DNA from: Vibrio sp. Of7-15 | Lineage (GTDB): Bacteria > Pseudomonadota > Gammaproteobacteria > Enterobacterales > Vibrionaceae | NCBI RefSeq assembly: GCF_022347565.1 | Contig: NZ_JAKRGH010000004.1 | Location: forward strand, 235,432-299,431 | DNA length: 64,000 bases | Reading direction: 5' to 3' | Shown: positions 54,437 to 63,913 of the stretch, one piece after another | Layout of the letters: each line of letters starts with the position of its first letter | Numbering within the stretch: the stretch's first letter is position 1 | The notes under the pieces: model-generated | The model's input: only the letters and a program-made list of their open reading frames with translations | What the model was told of the DNA's origin: nothing | Databases searched by the model: none | Position numbers and translations under genes: made by a program

Positions 54437-54481
54437 TTATGATAAATTCAGATCATGATCACTGCTGAAAAGGAAAACTGC

Positions 54482-55210
54482 ATGGCACACGCACTAAAGT
54501 TGCTCATTGGTCAAGTTGGAAATATAGCCACCGATCTACCGGAGTCTCATGTATTGCATAATGGTATCCCGAGTGCCATTGAGAAAAAAATCGTTACTGA
54601 TCCAATATTTTGTTCATTTAATGGCTTAGATAACGATGAACAGGCCGATCCTAAACATCATGGCGGCGCAGAAAGAGCACTCCACTATTACCCAAACGAA
54701 CACTATGAATTTTGGTCTGTTTTTTGGCAAGGAATGGGGCTTGGTGAGCCAAAAACCCAATTTGGCTCTGGTGCATTTGGAGAAAACCTATCAGGACAAG
54801 GCTGGCAAGAAGAGACCGTGTGCATTGGAGATATCTTCCAATTAGGTAAAGCTACAATTCAAATATCTCAGCCAAGATCCCCCTGCTTTAAACTCAATCA
54901 CCATTTTGGCTATGCCGGATTATCTGTATTAATGCAAGCCAACGGCAAAACTGGCTGGTTACTTCGCGTATTAGAGGAAGGGGTAATTCAACCATCGGAC
55001 ACCTTAGAGTTGATAGAACGCCCATACCCCGAACTCAGCGTCCGAACTTGTGCAAATACGCTATTTAATAAAGAATTTGATCACCAAGCTCTTAGCAAAA
55101 TGGTTGATTGTGAAGCATTAAGCGTTAATTGGCGTCAGCACGCACAAAACTGGCTGGACTCAGGTGTCGTTAATGATTGGAGCCGACGCCTAACGGGTAA
55201 TTTCAAATAA
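54482..55210 (+). CDS. MOSC-domain protein (YiiM-like)
   Basis: 242 residues. A MOSC domain of the YiiM type: DPKHHGGAERALHYYP at about 58-73 and the cysteine in SQPRSPCFKLNHHFG at about 138-152, which would bind the molybdenum cofactor or act in sulfur transfer. E. coli YiiM reduces hydroxylated purines. The start ATG at 54482 has AAGGA upstream; an ATG at 54455 adds nine residues and lacks one. Confidence 0.85.
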   Translation: MAHALKLLIGQVGNIATDLPESHVLHNGIPSAIEKKIVTDPIFCSFNGLDNDEQADPKHHGGAERALHYYPNEHYEFWSVFWQGMGLGEPKTQFGSGAFGENLSGQGWQEETVCIGDIFQLGKATIQISQPRSPCFKLNHHFGYAGLSVLMQANGKTGWLLRVLEEGVIQPSDTLELIERPYPELSVRTCANTLFNKEFDHQALSKMVDCEALSVNWRQHAQNWLDSGVVNDWSRRLTGNFK

Positions 55211-55305
55211 TGCTACTAAAACGAGTCTTTGATACGTTTAAAGGCTCACTCTACAACCCAACACACTACACTCTTTATTACTCGCAGAGCACATTATTGT
55301 GAACA

Positions 55306-57909
55306 TCAAGTCACTTTAAATTGTGCCACCAGATCTTTCAGCCTTTGGGCTTGCTGCGCCAATTCATTTGCAGAAGAAGCCGCCCCCTTTGCCGCTTCAT
55401 TGGCATTTTTAGATACCTCAGAAACAGAGATAACATTTCGACTAACTTCTTCTGTCGCTTCTGACTGCTCTTCCGTCGCAGCGGCAATACTATCAATCAT
55501 ACTGGCCACGTTTTCAGCGCCAGTGACTATATCTTCCAAGCTTGTTCCTGCTTGACCAGCTAAAACCATTCCATCTTCAACATGACTAATACCGCTTTTC
55601 ATGCGATCCACAGCAATTTGGGTTTCATTTTGAATGGCTTCTATTGAGCTTCCTATCTCTTCCGTTGCTTTTGTGGTTCTATCCGCCAGTGTTCTGACTT
55701 CATCAGCAACCACAGCAAAACCTCGTCCTGATTCACCAGCACGTGCCGCTTCAATGGCCGCATTCAAAGCCAATAAATTCGTCTGTTCTGCAATTTCTTT
55801 AATCACATTTATGATCTCACCAATCTGAGCACCACTCTTACCAAGCCGAGTTACACTGGAAGAGGATGAAGAAACGGCCTCATTGATTGAATTCATACCT
55901 TTAATGGTATTTTTAACAATTAAGCCTCCGGAGTTAGCGGTCACTCCAGCCTCTTGCGCACTGGATGTTGCATCCGCAGATTTTTGCGCGACTTCTTGAA
56001 TACTTAATGTCATTTGATCAATCGAGGTCGCTATCTGGGTAACTTGGTTTGATTGCTGCTCCAGCTCATTGGCCATATTCTCACTGGTTTCTACAATCTT
56101 GCTAGATCCTCCAACAACATCATCCGTTGTTTGTAAGACCTGCTGAATCACATTATTAGTTTGACTTACCGCTTGATTATAACTTTTCGCCATTTGCCCT
56201 AACTCATCATTAGAGTCTACCGACATTCTTGCGGTAAGGTCGCCACCCGCTAATAACGTCAACCCATTTGCCACCTCAGCAACTGGTACAGAAATCGCTT
56301 TTATCACAAGAAAAGAAATAGTCGCGCCCAAAAAGACTGCTATTACGGTGCCAGTTAAAATGGTGTAGGTTGTATTAGATACCGCCGCTTTTGCCGCTTC
56401 TTGACGCTGTTTCATCAGCTGATCTTCAATACGAATGAACTCTGCTATTTGGCTTCGAAATCGGTCAAAATACACCTTTCCTCGAGCTTCTCCAACTAGC
56501 TTAGCCATATCATTCATGGTTTTCGCATCACCAATGTTACTGCGCAGTTGGATCATAGGCTCAACAACGACTGACTGCCATTCCAATATATTCGCCAACA
56601 TATCATCAAGCAATGCGACCTGATCAGGGTTGTCACTCACTGTCTGTTTCTGCTTCTCAACCCTGTTTTGGAACGCGTTTTTACCCGAGGTATAAGGTTC
56701 TAAAAACTCCTTCTTACCTGAGAGTAAAAAGCCACGCATACCTGTTTCCATATCAACGGCAGCGGCTTGGATATCCAGTGCCGTTTCAATCACCTCGTGA
56801 GTATGGTTAACCCATTCTGACGATTCCCCAAAAGAGTCTAAAGATTTAGACATACCCTCTAAGCTCTGATCTGACTCCCCTTTTCGAATCACAATCAACT
56901 CTTCTTCAGTAAGAATAAAGCGACTGATCTGCTCTCTAAACCGATCAAAATATTGTTTACCTTTCGCTTGCCCGACTAGGCGAGCAATATCATCCATGGA
57001 ACGTTGACCATTATTCACTAAACGCCTTTGTGCAATAGCAGGCTCCGTGACATTGCTATTCCAACTGCTTATATTCTGTTCTATGTCTTCAATACGGCTT
57101 ACTTGATCTGGGTTATCAGAAACTTTCTTTTTAAGTTCATCAGTAATATCAAAAAAGCGTTTTTTGCCACTGTGATAAGGTTCTAAAAACGCTTCTTTAC
57201 CCGCTAACAGAAACCCTCTCATACCAGTTTCCATATCCACCGCGGCTGATGTTAAATTCAGACCAACTCTGATAACTTCGTGGGTATGCTCAGTCCATTT
57301 ATTATTTTCATCAAGCAGTTCCAGTTGCTTAAAACCCATATTTTGAGTTTCAATGTTCTGTTTATAACGTTTATCTAATAAATCACGCTCGCGATTAATG
57401 AATAAGCTCACTTGCTCTCTAAATTTATCAAAATACACTTTTCCTTTTGCTTCACCCACCAAATCCGACATATCATCCATGGTTTTTGCATCACCAATTT
57501 GTCTGCGTAATTGAATGGCAGGCTCAGTCACATTCGACAGCCAGTCATTAATATTTTTTTCGATATCAGAAAGTCTTTGAACTTGGGCCGGATTATCACT
57601 GACAGTCGTCTTTAACTCCGACACTAAACGAGAGAAGCGTCTTTTACCTTCGATATATGGTTCTAGAAAACCTTCTTTACCAGCAAGAAGATAGCCCCTC
57701 ATGCCTGTTTCCATATCCACCGCAGAGCCCTCAACCCTCATTGCCTGTTGAATCACATTATGCGTATGATCAACCATATGGTTAGACTCTTCTTGATTTT
57801 GCGAGCTGTTCACGGCGATTAAAGAAAGGCAAATCAGCAATAACAGCGGAACTCCCGTCCCTAGTGCTATTTTTAATTTAATTGGAGCATTTTTTAAAAG
57901 CATCATCAT
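55306..57909 (-). CDS. Methyl-accepting chemotaxis protein with three tandem CHASE3 domains
   Basis: 867 residues, much longer than a usual chemoreceptor (about 540). A first helix (about 13-33) leads three periplasmic CHASE3-type bundles, at about 45-175, 205-335 and 366-495, each carrying [10 protein letters not shown] and FLEPY. A second helix (about 514-537), HAMP (about 538-592) and the signalling domain with [20 protein letters not shown] follow. The ligand is unknown. The three sensors repeat with a 160-161 residue period, a clear internal triplication. AAAGGT lies upstream of three consecutive ATGs. Confidence 0.93.
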   Translation of the reverse strand: MMMLLKNAPIKLKIALGTGVPLLLLICLSLIAVNSSQNQEESNHMVDHTHNVIQQAMRVEGSAVDMETGMRGYLLAGKEGFLEPYIEGKRRFSRLVSELKTTVSDNPAQVQRLSDIEKNINDWLSNVTEPAIQLRRQIGDAKTMDDMSDLVGEAKGKVYFDKFREQVSLFINRERDLLDKRYKQNIETQNMGFKQLELLDENNKWTEHTHEVIRVGLNLTSAAVDMETGMRGFLLAGKEAFLEPYHSGKKRFFDITDELKKKVSDNPDQVSRIEDIEQNISSWNSNVTEPAIAQRRLVNNGQRSMDDIARLVGQAKGKQYFDRFREQISRFILTEEELIVIRKGESDQSLEGMSKSLDSFGESSEWVNHTHEVIETALDIQAAAVDMETGMRGFLLSGKKEFLEPYTSGKNAFQNRVEKQKQTVSDNPDQVALLDDMLANILEWQSVVVEPMIQLRSNIGDAKTMNDMAKLVGEARGKVYFDRFRSQIAEFIRIEDQLMKQRQEAAKAAVSNTTYTILTGTVIAVFLGATISFLVIKAISVPVAEVANGLTLLAGGDLTARMSVDSNDELGQMAKSYNQAVSQTNNVIQQVLQTTDDVVGGSSKIVETSENMANELEQQSNQVTQIATSIDQMTLSIQEVAQKSADATSSAQEAGVTANSGGLIVKNTIKGMNSINEAVSSSSSSVTRLGKSGAQIGEIINVIKEIAEQTNLLALNAAIEAARAGESGRGFAVVADEVRTLADRTTKATEEIGSSIEAIQNETQIAVDRMKSGISHVEDGMVLAGQAGTSLEDIVTGAENVASMIDSIAAATEEQSEATEEVSRNVISVSEVSKNANEAAKGAASSANELAQQAQRLKDLVAQFKVT
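56425..57777 (-). repeat. Three coding repeats for CHASE3 domains
   Basis: Three units of about 480 bases. Copies share GMRG(F/Y)LL(A/S)GK and the TVSDNP/KVSDNP block. Copies diverged at other places, so this is an old duplication, not a recent one. Confidence 0.8.
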
Positions 57910-58233
57910 TATTTACCTTTAAATATACACTTATGATCATCCATAGCAGCGCTACTTACTATCAATCTAAGATCCATTTAAGGTTATTTATTACTTACAA
58001 TTAGCTCATATACTAGGTATATAGCCTTCAACCAAACTATATAAAGTTATAGACCATGCAAGCTAAATAGAACAGCTGAAAATAAAAGAGTAGCTCGTTC
58101 ACTTCTATTGATTTATCAGTAATTTATAAATAAAAATGAAGATTAGTTTGTATTTTAAAAAGAAAAGATGAGAGCAGAAAGACAAAAAGCCTCATGATCA
58201 ACTTTTAACAAAGGCTCATGAGGCTAAATTACA
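57910..58233. other. Intergenic region
   Basis: About 320 AT-rich bases. The left part should carry the chemoreceptor promoter (leftward). The right part holds a terminator. No gene was seen. Confidence 0.6.
58184..58225 (-). terminator. Terminator of the YiaWV-like operon
   Basis: AGCCTCATGA/TCATGAGGCT ten-base stem with an 18-base loop, followed by TTTTTG leftward. Confidence 0.75.
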
Positions 58234-59457
58234 TTACATTGAATAAAAGAAGTAAATCTGTGACTTCATGCGAATAATAATCCCACGGATCACATCTAAG
58301 AAACTCATGAAAGCAATTGGTTTTTCCCCACTGATCCATGCAAGACCAACAGAACCAACCGGAATGTCATAGCCCTCAGGCTCAAGTAATTTCAAACGTA
58401 CAAAATGGTGCTTATTCATCACATTATTGCCTGTCGTCGCTCGAACGGGCGTTTCCAGTGCAAGTAGTGAACCTTGGGCTTCTCCTGTTGCTTCTACAAT
58501 ACCTTCAACTTCAGCGGAGAAGATTTTCCCTGGGTAAACCGCCGAGGTAAATTCAGCTCTTTGGCCAACTTTGACATTACGAATAGCTTGATGATTTACT
58601 CGCATCAAGACGTATTTTTCATCGGTATACATCTGAATACGAGGAAGTAAACCAACATATTGCCCTTCGCGCATAATGTAGTTTGTTAAATAACCATTCG
58701 TCGGTGCATACACTTTAGTCTGCGCTAAATTCCATTCCGCTTGAGCAACGGCTTCTTGTGCATTAGCAACATCCGCTTGTTTACTTTGAATTTCAAGTTC
58801 TGCTTTTTCCACAGCAAGTAACGCTTTATCTGCGGTTAAACGCGCCTTATCCACCTGAGATTGTAAAGTTATTAATTGGGTTTTCGCTACTTCAACCGCT
58901 GTACTCTGCTCATCGAGCTGGCTTTCCGTCACAGTATGAGCCACGACTCTATTTTGCTCTTGATAGCGCTTTAACGTTTTCGTTTTCCAAGACAAATCTT
59001 CCTTCGTTGACGCTAACTGATTATTCGTTATTTCAATGTCTTTTTCATAAGCCAAATGCTGAGCTTTAGCAATACGGACATCTTCTTTTGCAACCGACAA
59101 CGCCACCTCAGCCGCCGTTAGCTGTGCCGAGGCTTTATTCAGTGCAATCTGATAAGTCTCTGACTCTAGCTCATAGACCAACTGCCCTTTTTCAAGGCGC
59201 TGATTTGGCTTTACGTAGATGCGTTCAACATTGCCCTTTATCTCATTAGATGCCGGACGCAATTGAATGTGTGGTGATTGCACCAACGAACCGCCAGATA
59301 AATCCATCGGCGTATAGTTAATCAGGCCAATCCAAACAAATAGCAGCCAACTCGCCCCACCGAGGTACGCAAAACCTTGGGTAAACTTATTCCACGGCAT
59401 TCCTACTAAACGAAGTAAGTAAATAAACAGAGCCCAAACCGCTAAACCTTCTAACAT
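58234..59457 (-). CDS. HlyD-family membrane protein (YiaV/YibH-like)
   Basis: 407 residues. Unlike the adaptor at 2917-3894 it begins with two membrane helices (about 5-20 and 27-47), then a lipoyl half (NVERIYVKPNQRLEKGQLVYELES). A long coiled-coil hairpin (about 100-240, Ala/Glu/Lys-rich), the second lipoyl half and a beta-barrel follow. It resembles E. coli YiaV/YibH, whose transport role is unclear. Its ATG overlaps the end of the small membrane protein gene upstream, so the two are an operon. Confidence 0.85.
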   Translation of the reverse strand: MLEGLAVWALFIYLLRLVGMPWNKFTQGFAYLGGASWLLFVWIGLINYTPMDLSGGSLVQSPHIQLRPASNEIKGNVERIYVKPNQRLEKGQLVYELESETYQIALNKASAQLTAAEVALSVAKEDVRIAKAQHLAYEKDIEITNNQLASTKEDLSWKTKTLKRYQEQNRVVAHTVTESQLDEQSTAVEVAKTQLITLQSQVDKARLTADKALLAVEKAELEIQSKQADVANAQEAVAQAEWNLAQTKVYAPTNGYLTNYIMREGQYVGLLPRIQMYTDEKYVLMRVNHQAIRNVKVGQRAEFTSAVYPGKIFSAEVEGIVEATGEAQGSLLALETPVRATTGNNVMNKHHFVRLKLLEPEGYDIPVGSVGLAWISGEKPIAFMSFLDVIRGIIIRMKSQIYFFYSM

Positions 59458-59798
59458 GACTTGCTCTCCTCATTTTCTGCTTCATTCTTCGTTTCACGAG
59501 ATGACGGTTCTCCTTTCCAAATATCTCGAACTTTACATAAGGCTTGTTCGGCATCCACAAACGCCACAATAACCGCGAGTACCCATACCCAATGCCAAAC
59601 AAATCCAATCCAAGTCAGTGCCGTAATTAATCCTACCTGTTTATGTTCAGTACGGTGAGCTTTGTTAATAGGTAATTCATGGAGTTTCCAAAATCCAATT
59701 CCTGCTGCTGCAACGGTTGCTACTAATACGACGGTAGCCACAATATGCAACCCCATATCAAACCCTGTATCAACAAATGGCATACTGACTAGACTCAT
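59451..59798 (-). CDS. Small membrane protein (DUF3302, YiaW/YibI-like)
   Basis: 115 residues with two membrane helices (about 17-36 and 58-80) separated by HELPINKAHRTEHKQVG. This matches the YiaW/YibI pattern that is always next to the HlyD-like partner. The C-terminal tail is charged and ends in SKSC. The function is unknown; it probably forms a complex with the partner downstream. Confidence 0.75.
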   Translation of the reverse strand: MSLVSMPFVDTGFDMGLHIVATVVLVATVAAAGIGFWKLHELPINKAHRTEHKQVGLITALTWIGFVWHWVWVLAVIVAFVDAEQALCKVRDIWKGEPSSRETKNEAENEESKSC

Positions 59799-59838
59799 AG
59801 ATTTCTCTTTTCTTTCTGTTGTTCTTTGATGACGTTAT

Positions 59839-59854
59839 TGTGACAAAAATCACT
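59839..59854. promoter_or_regulatory. Candidate CRP site
   Basis: TGTGACAAAAATCACT matches TGTGA-N6-TCACA with one change, in the 140-base divergent region between the YiaW-like and AraC genes. Confidence 0.5.
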
Positions 59855-59938
59855 TCTCCCTCAACACAAAAAGAACAATTGAATCAATTTGAAGCCTTAT
59901 TTAATATAATTATCCCAAACATATCTTAAAGAAATGAA

Positions 59939-60958
59939 ATGTCCCAACTTCATCTCGCTTTTATACGCACCCTATGCATCAAGCCCATTTTTACGGGTAT
60001 ACAAAAACACTACGGTATTAGCCCTGAGCAATTAGGGCTGCCTTCTTCAATACTGAGTAATAAGATGAATTTGCTTCCAATCAATGAGGTGTCCGATTGG
60101 CTGGAAAAAATAGAAGAGATAACAGGTGATCCTGGATACATGTTAACCATCGCTCCTTATCTGCACTTAAAGCATTTTGATGTAATGGGAGAATGGTTTT
60201 TAGCCGCCCCCGATTTGTCCATTACTTTTAGACGAATCAATTATGGCATTAACAGCTTACAGTCTGGAGCAAGCTTTCATGGCTCCCAATCAGGCAACAT
60301 CATCAAATGGTGTTACCATTCAGAGTACTTTCAAGCGAGAGCTCGATTCCACGATAGTGTCAGAGTTGCCGTTTGTATGGTTCACACACTAAGAGAATAT
60401 GTGGGGAAAGAGTATGCACCTTTACGTGTTCAAATCAGTGGGCCTCCTTACAACCAAGAACAGTTTACACATTTCTTTGGCTGCGACGTTGAATGGAATG
60501 CAGCTGAAACACAAGTATGGTTAAACATTGCGATATTGGCCCACGAAAGCCGAATGGAAACAGCAGAAAACAAACAAATGTTGATGCCTTTTCATCAATT
60601 AGATGAGTACCTGAACATGCCTCAGCCCCATGATCATGCCAAAGTGTTCTATGAGGTGATTAATTACTGCCGTCACTTTGGGATTCCGACAGTCAACAAA
60701 GCCGCCAGCTGTTTTAGGCTATCGAGGCAACAATTACAGAGGCAACTGCACAACTATGGCTGGAGTTTCTCAACCATTACAGGTTATGTTTTATGTAATT
60801 TAGCCATACAACTAATGATGAAAGGCGAACCTATTGAAGAAATCGCCAAAAAGCTGGGCTACAGCAATAAAGAGAGCTTTTCAAAAACCTTCAAGAAGAA
60901 CCGAGGGAAAACACCAAAACAGTATTTGGAAAAGCTAAAACAAAAGAAAATGAAATAA
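59939..60958 (+). CDS. AraC-family regulator (OruR type)
   Basis: 339 residues. The N-terminal ligand domain of the arabinose_bd/OruR type (about 20-205) is followed by a C-terminal double helix-turn-helix. The recognition helix of the second unit is IEEIAKKLGYSNKESFSKTFKKNRGKTPKQYL, given here as IEEIAKKLGYSNKESF then SKTFKKNRGKTPKQYL. It is divergent from the YiaWV-like pair, so control of that pair is likely. The ribosome site is weak. The inducer is unknown. Confidence 0.88.
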   Translation: MSQLHLAFIRTLCIKPIFTGIQKHYGISPEQLGLPSSILSNKMNLLPINEVSDWLEKIEEITGDPGYMLTIAPYLHLKHFDVMGEWFLAAPDLSITFRRINYGINSLQSGASFHGSQSGNIIKWCYHSEYFQARARFHDSVRVAVCMVHTLREYVGKEYAPLRVQISGPPYNQEQFTHFFGCDVEWNAAETQVWLNIAILAHESRMETAENKQMLMPFHQLDEYLNMPQPHDHAKVFYEVINYCRHFGIPTVNKAASCFRLSRQQLQRQLHNYGWSFSTITGYVLCNLAIQLMMKGEPIEEIAKKLGYSNKESFSKTFKKNRGKTPKQYLEKLKQKKMK

Positions 60959-60964
60959 CAAAAA

Positions 60965-60995
60965 GCGCGGCTATGTATAGGGCATAGCCGCGCTA
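60965..60995. terminator. Bidirectional terminator
   Basis: AGCGCGGCTATG/CATAGCCGCGCT 12-base stem with a seven-base loop. The T run (AAAAA on + strand) favours the tpx transcript. Confidence 0.85.
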
Positions 60996-61014
60996 ATCTA
61001 AAATCACAAAACCA

Positions 61015-61512
61015 TTATAGTACAGCTAGTGCTTCACTATAATTTGGCTCTTCTGTGATTTCAGAAACAAGCTCGCTGTAAGTCACAACGCCTTCTTCGT
61101 TAATGCATACTACGGCACGTGCAGCTAAACCACGTAGTGCACCTTCATCGATATTCACGCCATAATCAGTCGTGAAAGTTTCAGAACGGAAGAAAGAAGC
61201 AGTTTGTACGTTCTCAATGCCTTCAGCTTCACAAAAACGACCCGTTGCGAATGGAAGGTCAGCCGAAACACAAAGCACAACCGTGTTATCTTTTGCAGCA
61301 GCTAACTCATTAAAAGTACGAACGCTCTGTGCACACACAGGTGTATCAATACTTGGAAAAATGTTCAGAACAACTTTTTTACCTACAAAAGATGCGAGAG
61401 AAAGTTCAGATAAGTCAGCAGCGCAAAGAGTAAAATCAACAGCTTTATTACCAACAACAGCTTGAGCGCCGGCAACATTTACTGGATTACCCTGAAATGT
61501 AACTTGTGTCAT
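61015..61512 (-). CDS. tpx: Thiol peroxidase
   Basis: 165 residues. An atypical 2-Cys peroxiredoxin that reduces hydroperoxides with thioredoxin. Peroxidatic C60 is in [15 protein letters not shown] and resolving C94 in GRFCEAEGI. The family length (168 in E. coli) and the opening [10 protein letters not shown] match. AAGGA precedes the ATG. It is a single gene. Confidence 0.97.
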   Translation of the reverse strand: MTQVTFQGNPVNVAGAQAVVGNKAVDFTLCAADLSELSLASFVGKKVVLNIFPSIDTPVCAQSVRTFNELAAAKDNTVVLCVSADLPFATGRFCEAEGIENVQTASFFRSETFTTDYGVNIDEGALRGLAARAVVCINEEGVVTYSELVSEITEEPNYSEALAVL

Positions 61513-61613
61513 TATAATATTCCTTAATAAGTCTTATATACCGTAAAGGCAAAAGTAATCTATCCTAATTTTATGTATATAAACACCTACAAAAAAGAGG
61601 TCGTACCAGGCGG

Positions 61614-62456
61614 TTAAAAAATGACCTTATCCGTACTGGAACGCAATTTAACACTCAATAAAAACAAGCCTGCACCACCACATAAAGAAATGATTAAAGA
61701 AACAACCCCGTGCCCCAAAAGTACTGAAAGTGGATAATTTTCAGTTAACATCGCCATTGGCAACGACAACTGCTGAGACAAAAAGTCACCAACAATAGGT
61801 AATCCCAAGGTATTTTCGCTGAAAAAACTAATGGCACCACCAATCACAAACACATTCAGTAATGGATATTTTGTGAGTTGTGATGTAACAAACAGCAAAC
61901 TGGCTAATGGAAATAAGGTAACAGAAACCAATAGCATTCGAGTAATAAACTCCAACCAGTGCACGATTGCACCACCAAGGCTTATTTCTCCCACAAAATC
62001 AGATAACGCATTTTTAGACAAAATATCGACTATCCAGAATGACAAATCTGAAGCCAGTAATAAAAAAGAGCAAATAATAGGAATAACCACTAACCCAACC
62101 GCTAATTTAACGGAAATGGTACACAAGTCAGTCACAGGCATGCTGCGCCAAAACATAATACTTCCTTCTTGTTGCTCTTTCCTCAATGTTTTGGGGATAT
62201 ACATCGTAAAAAGAATCAGTGAAACAATCCCTGCCAAAGAAGAGTTTAAATAACCCAGAGCACCAGCAAAAGCGTATGATTGTTCAGGAATAGACCAATT
62301 ATCGTAACCTGTGGTACTCACCTGAACACTGAAACTGCTGTTAAAAAACAATGATATGGAAAAAATGAAACCACAAACCGCCAAGAACAAAGGCAAACGA
62401 GTAATAATTTTGTGTTCTACAAGCTCTTTTTCAAACATATAGATCGTTGGATGCAT
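61614..62456 (-). CDS. ABC-2 type transporter permease
   Basis: 280 residues with six hydrophobic segments, and no ATPase motif. It is third in the gntR-ATPase-permease operon. Its ATG overlaps the ATPase stop by one base (TAATG), so translation is coupled. This layout is like the YtrA/YtrB or bacitracin/cell-envelope-stress exporters of Gram-positive bacteria and similar units in gammaproteobacteria. The substrate is unknown. Confidence 0.85.
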   Translation of the reverse strand: MHPTIYMFEKELVEHKIITRLPLFLAVCGFIFSISLFFNSSFSVQVSTTGYDNWSIPEQSYAFAGALGYLNSSLAGIVSLILFTMYIPKTLRKEQQEGSIMFWRSMPVTDLCTISVKLAVGLVVIPIICSFLLLASDLSFWIVDILSKNALSDFVGEISLGGAIVHWLEFITRMLLVSVTLFPLASLLFVTSQLTKYPLLNVFVIGGAISFFSENTLGLPIVGDFLSQQLSLPMAMLTENYPLSVLLGHGVVSLIISLCGGAGLFLLSVKLRSSTDKVIF

Positions 62457-63310
62457 TACGCTGCCTCCTGCTGAGTAGCAATGAAAATATCGGCTAGTCG
62501 AGCTGGGTTGACTTCCCCATAAGCTTGAAATTGCTCACGATCTTCCCCTTTCACTAGCAATTGCGTGCTTCCCACACCTTTTTTCTGCCATATTGGTGAT
62601 AAGTGCTGAGCTTCACTTATTTGAGATTGGTGAACATCCACCAACCAATAGTGCTGTTGCGTCTCTTCAATACTGGCTTGTAAAACCGCTTTACCTTGAC
62701 GCATGATCAACACATCCGTTAACAAGTGTTCTATTTCTGACACTTCATGACTAGCAATAATCAAGGCCCGCTCTCCATCATGAAACCATTCCACTAAATG
62801 ACGGTAAAAATTTTCACGATACATAAGATCTAGCCCTAAAGTGGGTTCATCTAAAATTAATACTTTTGTGTCGGTCGCCATCACCAAAGCAAGATGAAGC
62901 TGTACTTTCATCCCTTTTGATAAGGCACTTATCTTTGCGTTGGTTTTAATATTTGTATTCGAAAGGAATTCCTTCGCGCGCGCAAGATTAAAGCTTGGGT
63001 GAACACCGGATGTATAGCGAAGTAACTGGCTCACTTTCATCCACCCCGGTAATACCGCAACGTCTGAAATGTACGCCAAATGCTGCATGATCTGCGCACG
63101 ATCTTGCACTGGTTCTAAGCCAAAAATATCTAACTTTCCATCGTAAGCATGCGCACCAAGCAAAGCTTTAATGAGCGTTGATTTACCAGCGCCATTATGA
63201 CCAAGAAACCCTAGTATTTGGCCTGATTTAATTTCAAAGCTCACATTATCTAATGCGTGGTGACTTTGATAATGTTTACTTACATTGCTCGCTTTAATGT
63301 AGGTACTCAC
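62456..63310 (-). CDS. ABC transporter ATP-binding protein
   Basis: 284 residues. Walker A GHNGAGKST at 37-45, Q-loop near 75, a signature-like LSKGM (in SALSKGMKVQLHLAL), Walker B VLILDEPTLGLD, and the switch histidine in IIASHEVSEIE. The signature differs from the LSGGQ consensus but such variants are normal in YtrB-type proteins. It overlaps gntR by four bases. It works with the permease that follows. Confidence 0.93.
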   Translation of the reverse strand: MSTYIKASNVSKHYQSHHALDNVSFEIKSGQILGFLGHNGAGKSTLIKALLGAHAYDGKLDIFGLEPVQDRAQIMQHLAYISDVAVLPGWMKVSQLLRYTSGVHPSFNLARAKEFLSNTNIKTNAKISALSKGMKVQLHLALVMATDTKVLILDEPTLGLDLMYRENFYRHLVEWFHDGERALIIASHEVSEIEHLLTDVLIMRQGKAVLQASIEETQQHYWLVDVHQSQISEAQHLSPIWQKKGVGSTQLLVKGEDREQFQAYGEVNPARLADIFIATQQEAA

Positions 63311-63675
63311 GATGTTTTCTCCAAATACTGCTCTAATTTGTTCACTAACTCATCCACGCTTATCTTCATACGCACCAATTTATCGGCCAACTCTGGCACT
63401 CCACACTCTAGAAATTCATCTTTCTCACTAGTTATTAAAGAAGACGCTGCCCCTTGCTTTACAAACATGCCCTGACCACGCCTTTTCTCCACTAACCCTT
63501 GTTCAACCAATAGCTGATAGCTTTTCATCACAGTTAAATGGTTAATCTTCAAATCCGCTGCAACACTACGCACTGAGGGTAACGCTTCCCCTTCTATCCA
63601 CACACCATCTCGAATTTGCCCAGTTATTTTTTCACTGAGTTGGCGAAAAATCGGCTGATCATCTTTCCAATGCAT
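63307..63675 (-). CDS. GntR-family regulator, YtrA subfamily
   Basis: 122 residues, short, as in YtrA proteins. The N-terminal winged helix spans about 10-76, with LPSVRSVAADLKINHLTVMKSYQLL as the helix-turn-helix and the wing GQGMFV. A short C-terminal dimer helix replaces the usual ligand domain. GAGGAG is upstream of the ATG. A perfect palindrome 20 bases upstream is its probable operator, so the operon should be autoregulated. It starts the operon gntR-ATPase-permease. Confidence 0.92.
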   Translation of the reverse strand: MHWKDDQPIFRQLSEKITGQIRDGVWIEGEALPSVRSVAADLKINHLTVMKSYQLLVEQGLVEKRRGQGMFVKQGAASSLITSEKDEFLECGVPELADKLVRMKISVDELVNKLEQYLEKTS

Positions 63676-63695
63676 CGCATCTCCTCAATGCACAA

Positions 63696-63717
63696 GTGTT
63701 ATACTTATATATAACAC
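63696..63717. promoter_or_regulatory. Operator of the gntR-ABC operon
   Basis: GTGTTATA-CTTATA-TATAACAC, 22 bases with eight-base perfect arms, 20 bases before the gntR start. It includes TATAAC/TATAAG that could be the -10 region. Confidence 0.75.
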
Positions 63718-63871
63718 CATAAATAGATATTCCTTTACTTGCAAGGTCTCATTCGCTTAAACAACTCTTTTCTATACAGCCTCCAAAAAGTAGAAATGAT
63801 CAATATACAAACAAACGAACAATTATTTTTTATTTTTATGATGAATAGTTAACCACCTAACCAAATAGGGG

Positions 63872-63900
63872 TTTACAAGAGATCTTCTGGTACGTATTAT
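63872..63900 (+). promoter_or_regulatory. Promoter of tRNA-Ser
   Basis: TTTACA (63872-63877), 17 bases, TATTAT (63895-63900), 13 bases before the tRNA. A GC-rich CCACCGC follows the -10, typical of stringently controlled stable-RNA promoters. Confidence 0.65.
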
Positions 63901-63913
63901 CCACCGCACTTAC

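Noticed and set aside
55223..55247. GAGTCTTT/AAAGGCTC hairpin between MOSC and chemoreceptor genes
   Set aside because: Mismatch in the stem and no T tail.
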